Of a stretch of 64,000 nucleotides of DNA, positions 1 to 12,090 are shown piece after piece. Under the pieces are notes generated by a model. That model did not search any database, was not told the origin of the DNA, and saw only the letters and a list, made by a program, of their open reading frames with translations. A program made the position numbers and the translations under genes. The stretch's first letter is position 1. Each line of letters opens with the position of its first letter. Location: positions 81,320,997 to 81,384,996 of the forward strand of contig OW799234.1 in the NCBI GenBank assembly GCA_941918925.1, read 5' to 3'. The DNA comes from Phyto melanocephala (taxonomy: Eukaryota; Arthropoda; Insecta; Diptera; Rhinophoridae).

Positions 1-2097
1 TTACTAGTTCCCTTGGGGACATATGTAGACATTGGAACCAGATACTCACTAAAGATACTAGTACTACCGACTCGTTAGTTCTTTTGGGGACATTTGTAGA
101 CTAATAGAAATATATTTTGCACAATTTTATTTAATTTCAAATACGATAATTCTTTTTAAACAAGAATATTTTACTATTACTTTACTATTAAATTACACAA
201 TTTTATTTTTTCTCACAAATAGGTATTAACAAATTTTGATAGGTATATTTTTTACAAATTACAAATGTAGCAAGAAAAAACTTTTGGCAGGACACCTTGT
301 AAATCAATACGCCTTTTTATAATCGTATACTTTCAAATTTAATTTTTCAAATTATTTAAATTTTTAGATTTTTAATTGCGCCTTTCTATAATTACACTCA
401 CTTTCTTTTTCACTATAAAATGATACTGCAAAAAAAAACAAAATGAAGCATATTGTTGCAGTCACTGCACGAAGTCGATTCACTTTTATTTACGGCGGCA
501 ATAGGAAAGTGTAGATGCTTTGTTAACAATGTCATCAAAATAGTTGACAAAAGTGGTGACTTGGGGACACTTGACCCCAGGCTTCCTACAGGGATATTAA
601 TGCAGGAATCAATAAAAAAATATGTAAAACTTGCACGTCATTTAACGTCTATCATATATTGTGATTTGGAAATATATGTTTGTGTCCTTAATTATGAAAG
701 TTGTCTAAGCCATACATATTTTGTTTCGAGTTATTTAATGTTTTGCGTTTGAGTAATTCTAAATCTAATTTTGAATTTGATTAATCTCAATTAATTAAAA
801 TTTTTTATGAATGTACAACTTTGTTTGTATCTCATACGGAAATGCTGTTTGCAGTCTTAGGCCATTTTTAAAATTAACTGAATGACCAAACCAGACAAAA
901 ACTATTTATTAATATTTATTAATTAAAGCTGAAAAGTAATCCATTCTTATTACTACTGCAAGCTCCATAAAATTTTTTTTGGAAACTGGAGAAATGTAGG
1001 GTAGTAAACATATTAATAGTCTGGTAGTCGTAATTAGTGGATATAATTCAATATTTCAATGTATTTTCACTTTTCCCCTTTTAGATGAAACATCTAAATT
1101 GTGGGATTCAGAGTCATCTAAAGCCATTTTTTACTTAATTTTTTTCAGACATCGCATCTATTGGAGTTATTGATACAATTAATACTTTATTAAAATAATT
1201 CCAAAGTTAAATAATAAAAGTAATTAAATTAATTAAAATTATTATAAAGTTTATAGAAATTTTATTAAATTTTTAAAACTATTTCAAATGAAACTTTTTC
1301 AATATTTTTGTAATAAAAACCATTATTTTATTATTTTAATTTTTTTTTATGAATCACTTTGATTACACTGGTCGTCAGAAAGAAATGAAGGCGATCAAAT
1401 CATGTTATGTGTGCTTTTTATGTTCTGTATTCAAATCTGTTTACAGATTTTTTCTATCACGTCTAATATTAGAGATATTCTTGTTTAAATAAAATACTGA
1501 TATTGAAATATTTAATACGTATTTATTATTACAAAAATAAATAATCTTACGCCTAAATGACTTATATTGTATAAACTAAAATTTTAAATAAAATTTAATA
1601 TAAATATTACATTAAAAATTAATTATTATTTGGTATATCGCTTTCTTTTATTAGTGCTATCTATTGTTTCACGATGGATTTCCCAGCTAACATTTCTGTG
1701 GATCATTTGTCGGTATATATTTTTTTCATGTGCGCAGAGAACAAAGATTTTCTGCAAAAAAATAAATAAATACAAATGATCTAATTAATTTAGTCCCTGG
1801 AAATTGCCCAATATATATTTATGTTGTGGTTTTGTACCTGAACCAAAAAAATGCATGTATATTGTGCATAAATATGTTACGTAATGATTGTCAAAGAAGG
1901 CGAATGCACTTAATAAGGATCGATTTTCATTATACATGGCTTTTTTTATTCCCAATATTCCGAGCTATCAAAATAATGACAAAATATTGAATATTTGCTG
2001 TTTTTATTTTTATCAGACAAAAAACAAATATTTTTTATCAAAACATCTGACAACAGCCCTTGATAGAAATCTCTGCTGCTGCAAAGCAGTCAGCGAC
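1..2097. other. AT-rich intergenic DNA, no supported gene
   Basis: I see no recognisable gene. An open frame at 453-752 (+, 99 codons) lies in slightly less AT-rich sequence but shows no domain I know. The phrase TTGGGGACA recurs near 15, 85 and 560, which hints at a decayed repeat. A second frame at 1888-2154 runs into the TIR of the next element and is probably chance. Confidence 0.4.
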
Positions 2098-4031
2098 GCA
2101 CAGAGGAGTATTTGGCCTGAAAAGCTGGCCAAAACTATTAAACGTGTTTTTTGAATTAAAAGTTTAAGTTTTTTGATAGTTTTAGGTGTAGTATGATATA
2201 AAAAGTCTAGTGGCAGATTTTGAAAAAATTACACTGCGGAACAAAAGTACACTGCGCAACAAAAAAAAAATTTTTTTTCTACCCTGCAAATAAAAGTATA
2301 TGGACTTTATGGATTTTGATGTCCTTAATTCAAATCTGTTTTCTGTTTTTCTTTAGAACGTAAGGGTTTTCTTTTAAAGGCGTGGCAGATATCACCCCCT
2401 AAATCGTTGGGTTGTCTTAAATATTTTGTCATAACTTGAAAACGACTTCTCCGATTTTAATAGCAGAAAGATCAAAAGATGCACCGGAAAATTCTTCTTT
2501 AACTAACCCAACACATTTATTATTTAAAATTTAATGGCGAAACAAAATTTTTTTTTTCTGCAAAATTCATCAAAGTTTTTGTTTTCAAAATGCAATAAAA
2601 AAAATTGAATAACCAAAAAGTTTAAATTTTTAAGATCTTTCCAAAAAGCCACATTCCTAAGGAATAAAAGACGGTATAAATAGTAAAACTCAATTAACAA
2701 ATGTTGATTTTAAAGGTTTAAACTCATTCTTGACAGACTGTATGTACATGCACACATATGATTTACGGTCTAATTAAAAAAATTTTTTGAAAATTGTAAG
2801 TCTCTTATAAAACAGTTTTTTTTGTCATGGAAAAATGTTCTATTATATATATTTTATATTATATAATACTAAATATATGGACAAGTTAAACTAATATAAA
2901 TTCCTTAATAATTATTATATCGTATGTATATCCTTATTAGATGCATTATCGGTGTCAGGAAGAAGAAGTGTGATGGTTTCTGATGAAAAAATTATTAATT
3001 AATTCGTTCTCTTTGCGTACTGCAGCTTATAAAAGGGTCACTGCTCAGAAATAACCTATAGAAGACATCTCTATTTGTATCGCTTCTGCTGAAATATCTC
3101 GAATAATAATAATATTTCTGGCCTCGGCAGCTTCTTCTGACAATTGGATGGTAGCCTGACACCATGTATTTTTTATGTACCTGTATTTATTTTTTGTAAA
3201 CTGATTAATGCTTTTAATAATTATTCTTATTAGGTACGGTATATATTTTTTTTAACATATAATGTTTTGTAGGGCAGGTATATAAAAATATCTTTTATGG
3301 GGGTGGGGGTTTGTGGCACATTCCCTTATAACTATTATTGATAATAATAAATTTTTCAAATTTATAATTATAGGCAGATATTAACATTGTGAAGTGTTAA
3401 AAGTGATGTGAATAACAATTGAAATCAATAATTCAAAATACATAAAAGCTTATGACGATATAAATGTATAAGAAAAAGTGCCTGATGAGCAAAAATAGAA
3501 AAAAAGTATGAATTTTAAAAAATCGTCAAAAATAATGGCACAAACTTGCGCACACCTTTTTTTTTTTGTTTCTAAAATTAGAGATTCCAGATTTTATTGT
3601 GGTATCAAACATAATTCGTAGAGATGCTAACCTCACTTTTAAAAACCTCTTCTTTTTCTTTTTTTGCAAAAAAAGTGTATATTTTTTTTTGTTTTTAGCT
3701 TTTGAATGAATTGTTTCAACAAGAATATTCAACATATTTAAAATTTTTTTTTCTTTTTTCAATAACTTTTGATTAAACCTTTCAGCGAAAAAAAAAATCA
3801 TTGTTAAACCTTTATTCGTTTAGCCGTAAAAAAATATCATGGAAACATCCAGAAACCGAAAAAAACATTTAAATCTCATATAATTTTACAAATCGCAACT
3901 AAAAGTCTTCAAAATTTATAATGTAATGTAAAATATTGTTGTCTGTCGAGCTGCGTACTTAGTTTTTAAGATTTCTTAAAATTCAGCTTTGCCTTTTTGG
4001 ACAGCTTTTCAGGCCAAATACTCCTCTGTGC
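2098..4031 (-). mobile_element. TIR element, family E copy 1 (1.93 kb, 3-bp TSD)
   Basis: The ends are inverted repeats of about 33-37 bp beginning GCACAGAGGAGTATTTGG, with only a few mismatches. GAC stands immediately outside both ends (2095-2097 and 4032-4034), so the TSD is 3 bp. A second copy at 52201-54159 has the same ends and is flanked by GAT. Only a coding trace survives (2950-3157, minus strand). About 120-200 bp inside the left end is a stretch resembling the TIR of the unrelated-looking family F at 56.5 kb. A 3-bp TSD excludes Tc1/mariner (TA) and hAT (8 bp). I cannot place it in a named superfamily. Confidence 0.85.
2950..3157 (-). pseudogene. Transposase-like C-terminal remnant of family E
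   Basis: Read on the minus strand from about 3155, the DNA gives QLSEEAAEARN and then loses frame. The same block in copy 2 stays open much longer (53080-53277) and continues with Arg/Lys-rich and SSDPF motifs. This resembles the C-terminus of a repeated, uncharacterised arthropod and cnidarian protein family with a SEEA.EARNKD...YR...RK.S pattern, as I remember it. I take it to be the end of the transposase of the autonomous parent. The rest of the gene is absent. Confidence 0.5.
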
Positions 4032-4034
4032 GAC

Positions 4035-5195
4035 GGTTGCCTATAAAAGACATGTATATTTGCATATGTCTCACAAATTTTAAAGTCAGATATAAAAAGC
4101 TTGCCTTGTATTATAGCCTTTAAGCAAACAGACTCTGATCGTACTTTGCTTACGAAATTAGCTTTTCATTAAACATGTACACACTGTTGTATTATTTAGT
4201 ACTTTTTTTTATTAATGTTATCATATGCTTTTCAAATTAGTGAAAAAATATATACATTTTTTAGTTTATGGTAAAATATTTGTACATTTTACATACTAAA
4301 TAATAATTTTGTGACAATATCGACATATTTAAGAAATACAGAAAAATACAATAAAATACAAAATACAGAGTTTTTGCAAAAGTACAAAAATTTGCAACTA
4401 ATCATAGTAAGTATTTAAGTTTAAAAAGTACAATATATCTACCGACAAGTCTTCAAAAATTTGCTTAAGCATTTGACAGACTTTTCGTTGTTTTTTGACA
4501 GTAGCTTAAGCCAGCAAAAGCATAATATAGTTGGGCCTTAATTGTTTTGTATTCTAATAATTAAATTACCTAAAATTGTATCTCTAAGTAGTTTGACAAT
4601 AAAATATATATATTTTTAATATTTAATTAAATAGAAACTAAATAATTATTATTTTTAATCATTTTTGTATGGCTAATAAATTTGTTGTTAATGTTTTCGA
4701 AGTTTATTGCAAAGCTTTTCAGAAACAAGAAATTGTTATTAAATATATTTTACATTTTTTTTCTTTTTGGTTTAAATTGCATTATAACACACAAAATATA
4801 ACTTTTGGCAATATCTTAACTTCCTAAAAGTTTCTGTACACAATTCCCACTTGAATACCAGCACAGCCTTTAACCTTTTTTGTGTGTTTGTGCTTGTGTG
4901 GAGAGCTATTAAATTAAGGCTCTTAGTGTATGTATTTGTTTGTGTTTATGTGTTCGTAATAAATGTTTTATAACATGGTTATTAAGTCTACTTATGCGAT
5001 GTTAAAGTTATAAAATAAACAAACTTTTTAAAGCCCTCTCTTACTAAAGAATGAGATCAGTGAAACCTTAACACACATTTTTAATTCCACCTTTCTACAT
5101 GCACAAAAAATATAACTGTTTATGATCAAGTTTGCATTTAAAAACTTGTCAAATTATGTGTACAAAATAATAGCATAATCGGATTATTAGTTTGT
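4035..5195. other. AT-rich spacer, nothing recognised
   Basis: Low-complexity AT-rich DNA with a short TG-rich run (4880-4960). I looked here for a left TIR of the DD37E transposon that follows and found no convincing one. Confidence 0.4.
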
Positions 5196-6234
5196 TTGAA
5201 AATGGATTCCGAAGAAAAAGTGCGTAAAAAAATAATAACAATTTTTTTAAAAAATCCCAGTCGTACTTACAAATCTATTGCAAATGAGATAAAGGTGTCA
5301 CGACAAACAGTTTCGCGTGTGATAAAAGTGTATAACGAACGTCGTAGTATTAAAAGGAAAGCTGGAAGTGGAGCTAAAAAAGGTATAACTGAGTGGAGCT
5401 AAAAAAGGTATAACTGACCCACAGTTAGCTTCAAAGATTGTTAGTCTTCTAAACCAAAATCCCAACCTCTCAAACCGTAAAGCCGCCTTAAAAGCAAACT
5501 GTTCCGATTTTTTTGTAAGGAAGGTTAAAAGATATGAAGGCCTTAAGTCCTACAAGGTTCAGAAAGTGCCAGACAGAAATTCGAAGAAAAACTTGGATGC
5601 AAAAAGTCGTGCCAAAGAACTGCTTAGAAATTTTATCAACAAATATGAGTGTTGTATTATGGATGATGAGACTTACGTTCTTGCCGACTTTTCTCAGCTC
5701 CCAGGGCGAAGTTATTATGTGGCCGATGGAAGAGGTAATGTCGATGACCAATTTAAGTTCCAAAAAAAGACAAAGTTTCCAAAGAAGTACTTAGTTTGGC
5801 AAGCTATATGCACGTGCGGAGAAAGAAGCAGTAAATTTATTACTACTGGGACTATCAACACTGATATTTACATCAAGGAGTGCTTGCAGAAGAGGTTGCT
5901 TCCATTCATACGAAAACACAATAAGTCAACATATTTTTGGCCCGACCTAGCGTCGTGTCATTATAGTAAATCTGCAGCAGAATGGTATGAAACAAATAAT
6001 ATAGTGGTAGTGCCAAAAGAAGCAAATCCACCTAATTGTCCAGAACTAAGGCCCATCGAACGTTACTGGGCTTTAGTCAAAAGAGTGCTGAAGGATACAA
6101 AACAAGTTGCTAATACTACTAAAATTTTTTCCCAGAAATGGTCTTATTCCAGCAATAAAGTTACTAAGGATACCATCAAAACCCTCATGGTCTCAATTCC
6201 GGAAAAGGTGAAACAGTTCATCAAAAAAAGCTGA
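5196..6234 (+). pseudogene. Tc1/mariner transposase, DD37E type, one frameshifting lesion
   Basis: The N-terminal part (5196-5402) starts MDSEEKVRKK and holds a paired-like helix-turn-helix (residues about 25-47, ending SRQTVSRVIK). The rest, open to the stop at 6232-6234, has the DDE core: MDDETY (first Asp), WPDLASCHYS (second Asp) and PELRPIERYW (Glu). There are 37 residues between the second Asp and the Glu, the DD37E spacing known from mosquito ITmD37E. The two frames are separated only by a perfect 25-bp tandem duplication (5367-5416). Discounting one copy gives 1014 nt, i.e. 337 residues, normal for this family. All catalytic residues are present. I found no clear TIRs, so element boundaries are unknown. 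Confidence 0.9.
5367..5416 (+). repeat. 25-bp perfect tandem duplication inside the DD37E transposase
   Basis: Unit 1 is 5367-5391 and unit 2 is 5392-5416, identical. 25 nt is not a multiple of three, so the duplication moves the downstream catalytic part out of frame and the first frame ends just after it (ITEWS, stop). It is the only lesion I found in the gene, which suggests it is recent. Confidence 0.95.
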
Positions 6235-6954
6235 ATTTTTACAAAAAGCATTAATATTTTAATTTACTGTTATTTTATTGTTAAACCACGCTATTTTCAT
6301 TAAAATGGATTAATTCGTTTCAAAGTTATTGCGTTTTATTCGTGTTAGGGTTTTATCGATCTCATTCATTAAACACAACAACTGAAAAAAAGACGGGAAA
6401 TATCAACGTCTCCAAAGTATGGAAAAATGAACTTTCAACTGAAATAAAATGTTTTAACAACATTTTTTATGTCCATACGAATAATTTTTTTAGCTCTTCT
6501 TTCATAGTGCCGGAAAAGAGGAAAATCCCTTGGCACTCTTGAATAAAGACTCCCCGAATACGAAAGCATAAACTTCATCGGAAAAAATAAAAGCACAAAA
6601 TAAAAGTTTTTTCTTACCTAAAAATCCAAATTGCAAATAAAATCAACGAGAGTTTAATAAAAACTTGAATGTGTCGAAAAGTTCACCAATACAGTCGTTA
6701 ATACTTTTTTAAAAATCTCTTTATGCATATTCTTTTATCAAACATAAAAAAGTAAAACAAATATTGCAGTAAAAAATTAAGTTAATAAAAAGGATATTTT
6801 ATAAAAAATGTAAAACCTAAAAGTGGACTTTTATATTTATTATAAGCAGTGTGTGCTGCCATATTGGCCAAATTATTAGTTATTTCTTCGGTTTTTTAAT
6901 TTTTTAAAATGCTTATAATTTATATTTGAAAAGCATTAAAAATTAAAAAATATT
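6235..6954. other. AT-rich spacer, nothing recognised
   Basis: Probably holds the 3' end of the DD37E element, but I see no terminal repeat. An open frame at 6342-6542 has no features and looks like chance. Confidence 0.35.
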
Positions 6955-7745
6955 AAGATCTATACTGACGGATCGAAATAAGGGAAAAGGGTCGGTGGTG
7001 CATTTTTTACCCTTCTTTTCGACAGAAAGGTGCATTTATTTATAAGACTACTGGATCATTGTAGCACTTTACAGGCTTACATATAGGCGATCAAAAGAGC
7101 AGCTATACAGGGTATATTTTGATTACACTCTTTTTTTATCTTTATTAAGTTTTCAAAAATTCTATTTTGAATATAAAGTGTCGGGTATCTCTGAAAGAGA
7201 GAGTGAGACATTCCACTGAGCTCAGATGGGTACTTGGCCACCCGGGAGTGCTAGAAACCCGTATTTCAGATGGATTAGCGAAAAATGTAATTCTTCCTTA
7301 CTAAAAGGAGATTGATCTATTTACTGGTTTACCACTTCTATTCTTGGCACTTATGCGACTCTTTCACTCCCTATGTAGGAGTCTTGTTGGTGCTCTAACT
7401 GAACATTGTGTCGTGGCAGTACACGCCAGGAGACTAAATCTGCCTTTAAATACAGGAATTGTAATGACAATATGCAGATTCAGACTATGAAACATCTTCA
7501 TAACTATTGCCTAGCTCTGGCGGGACTTGGATTGGCATATAGGGGAAAGTTTTCTTCACGATCTTACGAGTGTAACTCACATTGATGTAAAGAGAATATG
7601 CTCGTTTCTTCGTGAGTTGGGCTGACTTTAGATTTAATCAACCATTTTTTTATAGACAGTGGTGGGACTAGCTATAGGCGACATTCCTAGCTTCAGGTAT
7701 CACAAAGGGATCAGTAATGGAGCCAAGTATAATGGTCTTCTAGCC
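6955..7745 (+). mobile_element. LINE remnant: RNase H, C-terminal Cys/His segment and 3' UTR
   Basis: A 5'-truncated, frameshifted non-LTR retrotransposon. At about 6958 it reads IYTDGSK, the first RNase H Asp motif. At 7225-7290 it reads WVLGHPGVLE..ISDGLAK, the late RNase H motif (W.PGH.G..GNE.AD.LAK). At 7390-7620 come GALTEHCVVAVHARRLNLP, a C-rich segment (CRNCN in another frame) and LHDLTSVTHIDVKRI, typical of the tail of I-superfamily ORF2. The 3' UTR (7694-7745) contains CAGGTATCACAA followed by a GCCAAGT motif, which is also the tail of the SINE at 60.3 kb. RNase H points to the I/Loa side rather than Jockey proper. Not functional. Confidence 0.8.
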
Positions 7746-7750
7746 TAATT

Positions 7751-8360
7751 TAGATTTTTGAAAGCTTCAGTTACCAAATAACATAATTTTTACACACACA
7801 AGAACAAATTCATAAAAGGCAATTGTGCTGGATTTTAATAGCGATTCATTTGCAAAAGATTGATATCACATACAGATCTGTGCGTGCGACGCAGATTTCG
7901 TAAAAATTCTTTATTTTTTGAAATTAAACAATCGTATTTTTTTTTTCTTATTTACATATTTTCATAAATAATAATTTTCGAAAATTATTGAATCGTGCTG
8001 CAAAACAGTATCAGTAAAAAATTTTCTAAAATGGGTAAATACATTTTCAGTAATTAATTCTTACTTAGTTATAAAACACTGGTTTTTTATTGAGATAATG
8101 CCAAAAGGAAATGTTCCTCACAAAACACCTCGTGTCAACTTGAAAACAATCACTTAAACAAAAGACCCTCAGTGATTGTTCAGCAAATTTTTTATTATTT
8201 AAAAATTTGACGTTCTACATACTTCATTAAACAACAGCCAGTTTCCTTATCAATGAATTAAACATTTTAAAGTTAAGTTATATGGAGAAGATAAGTGGGA
8301 TGTCTAAAAGGTAGATTGTGTATTATTTTCAAATTTTTTTTCTTAATAATTAGCAACTTT
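7751..8360. other. AT-rich spacer, nothing recognised
   Basis: No gene-like or repeat structure that I can support. Confidence 0.35.
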
Positions 8361-9212
8361 TATACCCTTCACACAGTGAAAAAGGGTATATATAGGTTTG
8401 TCATTCCGTGTGAAATGTCTACAATTTTCATTTCCGACCCCATAAAGTATATATTTTCTGAAAGCTTATGAATAGGGGAGTCGATTAAGTGTGTAAGTTG
8501 AAATCAACTTTTTGAAGCTCCCGACATCGCTTGGACACGAGTGAGGTATTAAAATATCAGAAATATTCGGGAGTAGATCGGTATTGAAAATCAGAAACAG
8601 CGGTACATAACCAACTGAGATATGAGCAAAAAACCCACGACCACCTCGATTTTTTTTCACAAAAACAATCATTACAACAACAACATACATACATACAAAC
8701 GTGTATACTGGTTAAAAAAGGTGGCATCGAATCCCAGCTGAGCCAAAAAAATTTTTTTTATTTATTTTTTATATTTTAATTTTAATTTTTTTTATTTATT
8801 TTTTATTTAATATACATATTATTTATATTTTTATTATTATTTTTCTTTTTAATTTATTTAATATTTTTTTTTAATATTTTTTTAATATTTTTTTTGTTTG
8901 ATATTTATTATATATATTTTAATTATTTTTTTTGAAATTTTTTTTTGAAATTTTTTTTTTTAATTTTTTTTAATTTTTTTTAAATTTTTTATTTTTTATT
9001 TACTTTTATTTTTAACATACATACGTAAATTTATAATTTTAGAATGGGATGTTTTTATATATGTACGTTTTTTATATGTGTGTACGTATTTCATATGGAA
9101 ATTCATCCCATATCACCATTCAGGTGATACAAACTACTGTTATTGCATGACTACACGTTGTGAAGGGTATAGAAGATTCGGCACGGCCGAATATTGAGCT
9201 CTTACTTGTTTT
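8361..9212 (+). mobile_element. Mini-me/DINE-1-like non-autonomous element, copy 1
   Basis: It starts TATACCCTTCACACAGTG, folds on itself (..CACAGTGAAAAAGGGTATA), then reads GTTTGTCATTCCGTGTG and ACCCCATAAAGTATATATTT. A conserved block ends ATCGAATCCCAGCTGAGCC, followed by a long A/T tract. The 3' end is GAAGGGTATAGAAG, the hairpin ATTCGGCACGGCCGAAT, then CTCTTACTTGTTTT. This layout (paired subterminal repeats, central microsatellite, terminal hairpin) is that of the helentron-associated DINE-1/mini-me group. This copy lacks most of the GTCY microsatellite. The frame at 8466-8690 (-) is a shadow repeated in the other copies. Confidence 0.75.
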
Positions 9213-9224
9213 GTTTGAGTTTTA

Positions 9225-9780
9225 GCAGCCTTTTGGAATCAGACTTGACAACTATAGGTCAAAATCGGGCGAATACACATAGGAACCTTGTTCTTTATAT
9301 TAAGTTTAGATCTTCGGCTAATTAAGAGGCATAAGGCACGACTACACTTAATTGCCTTCACACAAATGTAATTAACATGCTGTTTGAATAAAAGTTTTAA
9401 GTCAAAAATGACTCCCAAACATTTTATTTCGTCCTTCAATGGAATAACTGCTTCCCTAGACGATAAATGTCTGGTAGGATGGTGTTTTCGTGATCTGTTG
9501 AATGGAAATATAATCGTTTGAGTTTTACCATCATTGTCTTTTATTTTCCATTTGACATAGTATTAACGGGGTAATTTAAGATTTTTTCCATTCTTCATTC
9601 AAGACCTTACCGCAACAAATAAAGGCGCTTTCCTTCGCGTGGAACGCTGCATCATGGTATCTACTTAGAGTATATATCAAGTATAACATTGGGAATAATA
9701 CCGATCCTTGTGACAAGCCTGCAGACATTTGTGTTGCACTAGAAAATTTTTTATTGAGAGTCACAATATATGTACGTTTA
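9225..9780 (-). pseudogene. LINE reverse transcriptase fragment
   Basis: Read on the minus strand, 9576-9764 gives SAGLSQGSVLFPMLYLIYT, the RT motif (S.GVPQGS.L.P.L...Y). Further downstream, 9239-9439 gives CLGVIFDLKLLFKQHV and NKVPMCIRPILTYSCQV, matching the post-palm region (YLGV.LD..L....H...R.ILTYG..VW). The FADD catalytic box that should lie between them is lost by deletion or frameshift. It ends directly against the mini-me-like copy on its left. It is an ORF2 piece of a Jockey/I-type LINE and not functional. Confidence 0.85.
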
Positions 9781-10489
9781 TCTAAAAAGCTTTTGATAAG
9801 ATTTTCTAGATAAATTGGAACATTAAACGTATTTAATTTAAGTCCATCATACTACGTCTAACAAGTACTTAACAACTAAATCTCAAAAATCATAATTTTA
9901 GGAAGGAGATATTTTTTTTATTTTGATTAGAAAATCATCAATTTTCATTCTGGTATCGCTGGGTTTGGCTTACTTGAACAAATATCTGCCAAATTCGAAC
10001 GTAGCCTTATGACATGTGTATTGAATATGGTAGCTTTGATTTGCCTCACAAATTTTCCAAAATTAATGAATCTGGCTGCAAAAATTTTTAGTAAAAAATT
10101 TCTTCAGACATATTTTTGCCTGGAGACATGGGTGAAATCATTATGAGCAAATGGTAATATAGTTGACTTAGGAAAACACATTTTATAAATTTAAACATGG
10201 TATGTGACAGGTGTTTAGCACCTACATTTATATTTATTTGTCGAAGAAGATCTTTAAATCCTATTTTGATTCTTATTTTGTTTCGCTGCTGTTGTCAGAA
10301 ACACTATTAATCATTCGAAATGAGAATTATAAGTACTTATTTGAATCTGTTCCAACAAATTTCGCAATAAGAAATAATATAGTGTATATATTTAAGCAAA
10401 TGTTTAGCTCAGAAGTATTAATAGAGAATGTCTACCGGGAAGGTATACTACTCGCAGTAAATACATTGTTACACTGGCTGCTGGCGATG
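9781..10489. other. Spacer, nothing recognised
   Basis: The frame at 10211-10519 is mostly anonymous and its end overlaps antisense mariner sequence. No gene supported. Confidence 0.35.
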
Positions 10490-10643
10490 TGGCACCGTTG
10501 TGTTGAAACCACATGTTAGTCAAGCCCAAAGCATGCAGTTGTGGCGTTAAAAAGTTTTTAAATATATCACGACATCGCCCACCATTGGCAGTTACCGTTA
10601 TGCCGTTTTCAGTTTCAAAGAAGTAAGGTCCAATGATGGGTGC
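10490..10643 (-). pseudogene. Mariner (DUF4817/DDE) transposase scrap
   Basis: On the minus strand this reads PIIGPYFFETENGITVT then NGGRCRDIFKNFLTPQLHA and NMWFQ. That is the segment between the first catalytic Asp and the QQDGA motif in DUF4817-type mariner transposases such as the one at 14.6 kb. Nothing of the rest remains. A SINE head abuts the right end, so this may be a recombination junction. Confidence 0.8.
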
Positions 10644-10672
10644 CCCGGTGGACTAGTCAGTAGTGTGCTGGG
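10640..10672 (+). repeat. Truncated tRNA-derived SINE head
   Basis: GGTGGACTAGTCAGTAGTG followed by TGCTGG matches the 5' (A-box) part of the full SINE at 60273-60475. The B box and tail are missing. It is fused to the mariner scrap on its left. Confidence 0.7.
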
Positions 10673-10679
10673 CTTAAAA

Positions 10680-12088
10680 TGCTTTGCTGAAAAATGGCAT
10701 AATTAGACATAAATAATTTTTTTTTATTGCCACAAAGTTTTAATACGATCGTAAATCTTTATGTATTTTTAGTTTAAGAATTATACACAAATTCTACTTT
10801 CCATTACACTGTGTTGTCAAATTGACAATTTTTCTCCTTACTCACCAATTGCAGCAAAAAAAAAATCCTCTTCCGGTATTTTCCATTTTTCCTTAGATAA
10901 AGTAAAGATTTGTGCTCTTAGCTACTTATTTTTCAATTTACTGTATTAACAATTTATTGATTTCTTTTGTAAATTTAAGCCTAATTTTTTTCCGGTTTAA
11001 CTGAAGAAAAGAGTTGGAAAAACAAAAAAGAAAAAAACATTTTTATTGCCATAAAAAACTTTTTTTAATACATGGAAAATTTAAAACTTTTTCATCTTTA
11101 TTTTCATTTTTTAGGTCTAAATTTGGTAAGCAATTTGCTTTCTTATAACTTTTAGATTTTTTTCGATACTACTTTTTGATTACGTAAAGTCAAAGCTGAG
11201 TACGTAGTATAAACGAAAAAAGTTTATTGACTAAACGTCGATTTGAATTTTATTAAAAGTGTTTCTTTTTTTTTTTTTTTGTTTAGCAATTTGCTCAAAC
11301 GTTTTATTCGTTTTACTAAAGCTTAATAAATTTCGCCTGGCAAGTACATTTAGTGGTAGGGAAAGTGAAAATATTTTTCATTTAAGTTGACACCTTAAGT
11401 GGCGTCTATAATAGAAATAAAGAAGTTTTGTACATATTTTTTTCTTTTTGGTTTTCTTCGTACTTTTGCAATTTGCTGGAAACGTAGAAAACTTTTATTA
11501 TCGATGGAAGAAGGAAAATAAGCTTGTCAAACCATTTAAAAGTTGTTAAAAGTTAATAATAAGATATAAAATTTATATGCATACTTTTAGGGATCAACAA
11601 AAAAATTTCGAAATTCAAGTAGATACATAGTTTAATAAGAGATTTATAACATACTATTGAAAAAGTAGATTATAAATGTAATAAATCAAAAGTCTCAGTA
11701 CATATAAATTTGTTATTTGAATTTTGTTAGTGTATATAATAAATGTGCGCTTTTTTATTGTCGATGTCAGCCAATAAACTTTTGTAGAGCTAAACATATA
11801 AAATACAAATAATTCATTTGACTTTTCAAAAGTTTTAAGTTGATTTTCGAAAAGAATAAGTATCAATTTTAAACGACTAAGAGCTTGAAACGTATTATAT
11901 AAGGCAGGTAATTTAATTTTAAATAGTTCTGAATCTTATAACATACATTCAAAGATAGATTTTATATCATGAAATACTCTAAGTAGTTGGCTTTAATTGG
12001 ATATGTCCAAGCTGTACACAGATATAAATGAGAAAATACTTCAATTATTAAATTATTATTATTAATTATAATTTTATTATTCAACTTA
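10680..12088. other. AT-rich spacer, nothing recognised
   Basis: Homopolymer-rich intergenic DNA. Open frames here (for example 11654-11866, minus) are low complexity without any domain. Confidence 0.4.
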
Positions 12089-12090
12089 TA

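Noticed and set aside
453..752. 99-codon open frame as a gene
   Set aside because: No domain, no splice context, no second copy in the window. Kept only as a note in the spacer.
3526..3801. 91-codon Lys-rich minus-strand frame in family E
   Set aside because: Built on poly-A/T runs, and the second copy does not keep it open.
6270..6320. Right TIR of the DD37E element (TGTTATTTTATTGT vs upstream ACAAAATAATAGCA)
   Set aside because: About 11 of 14 bases in AT-rich DNA is not convincing, and no TA-flanked pair was found.
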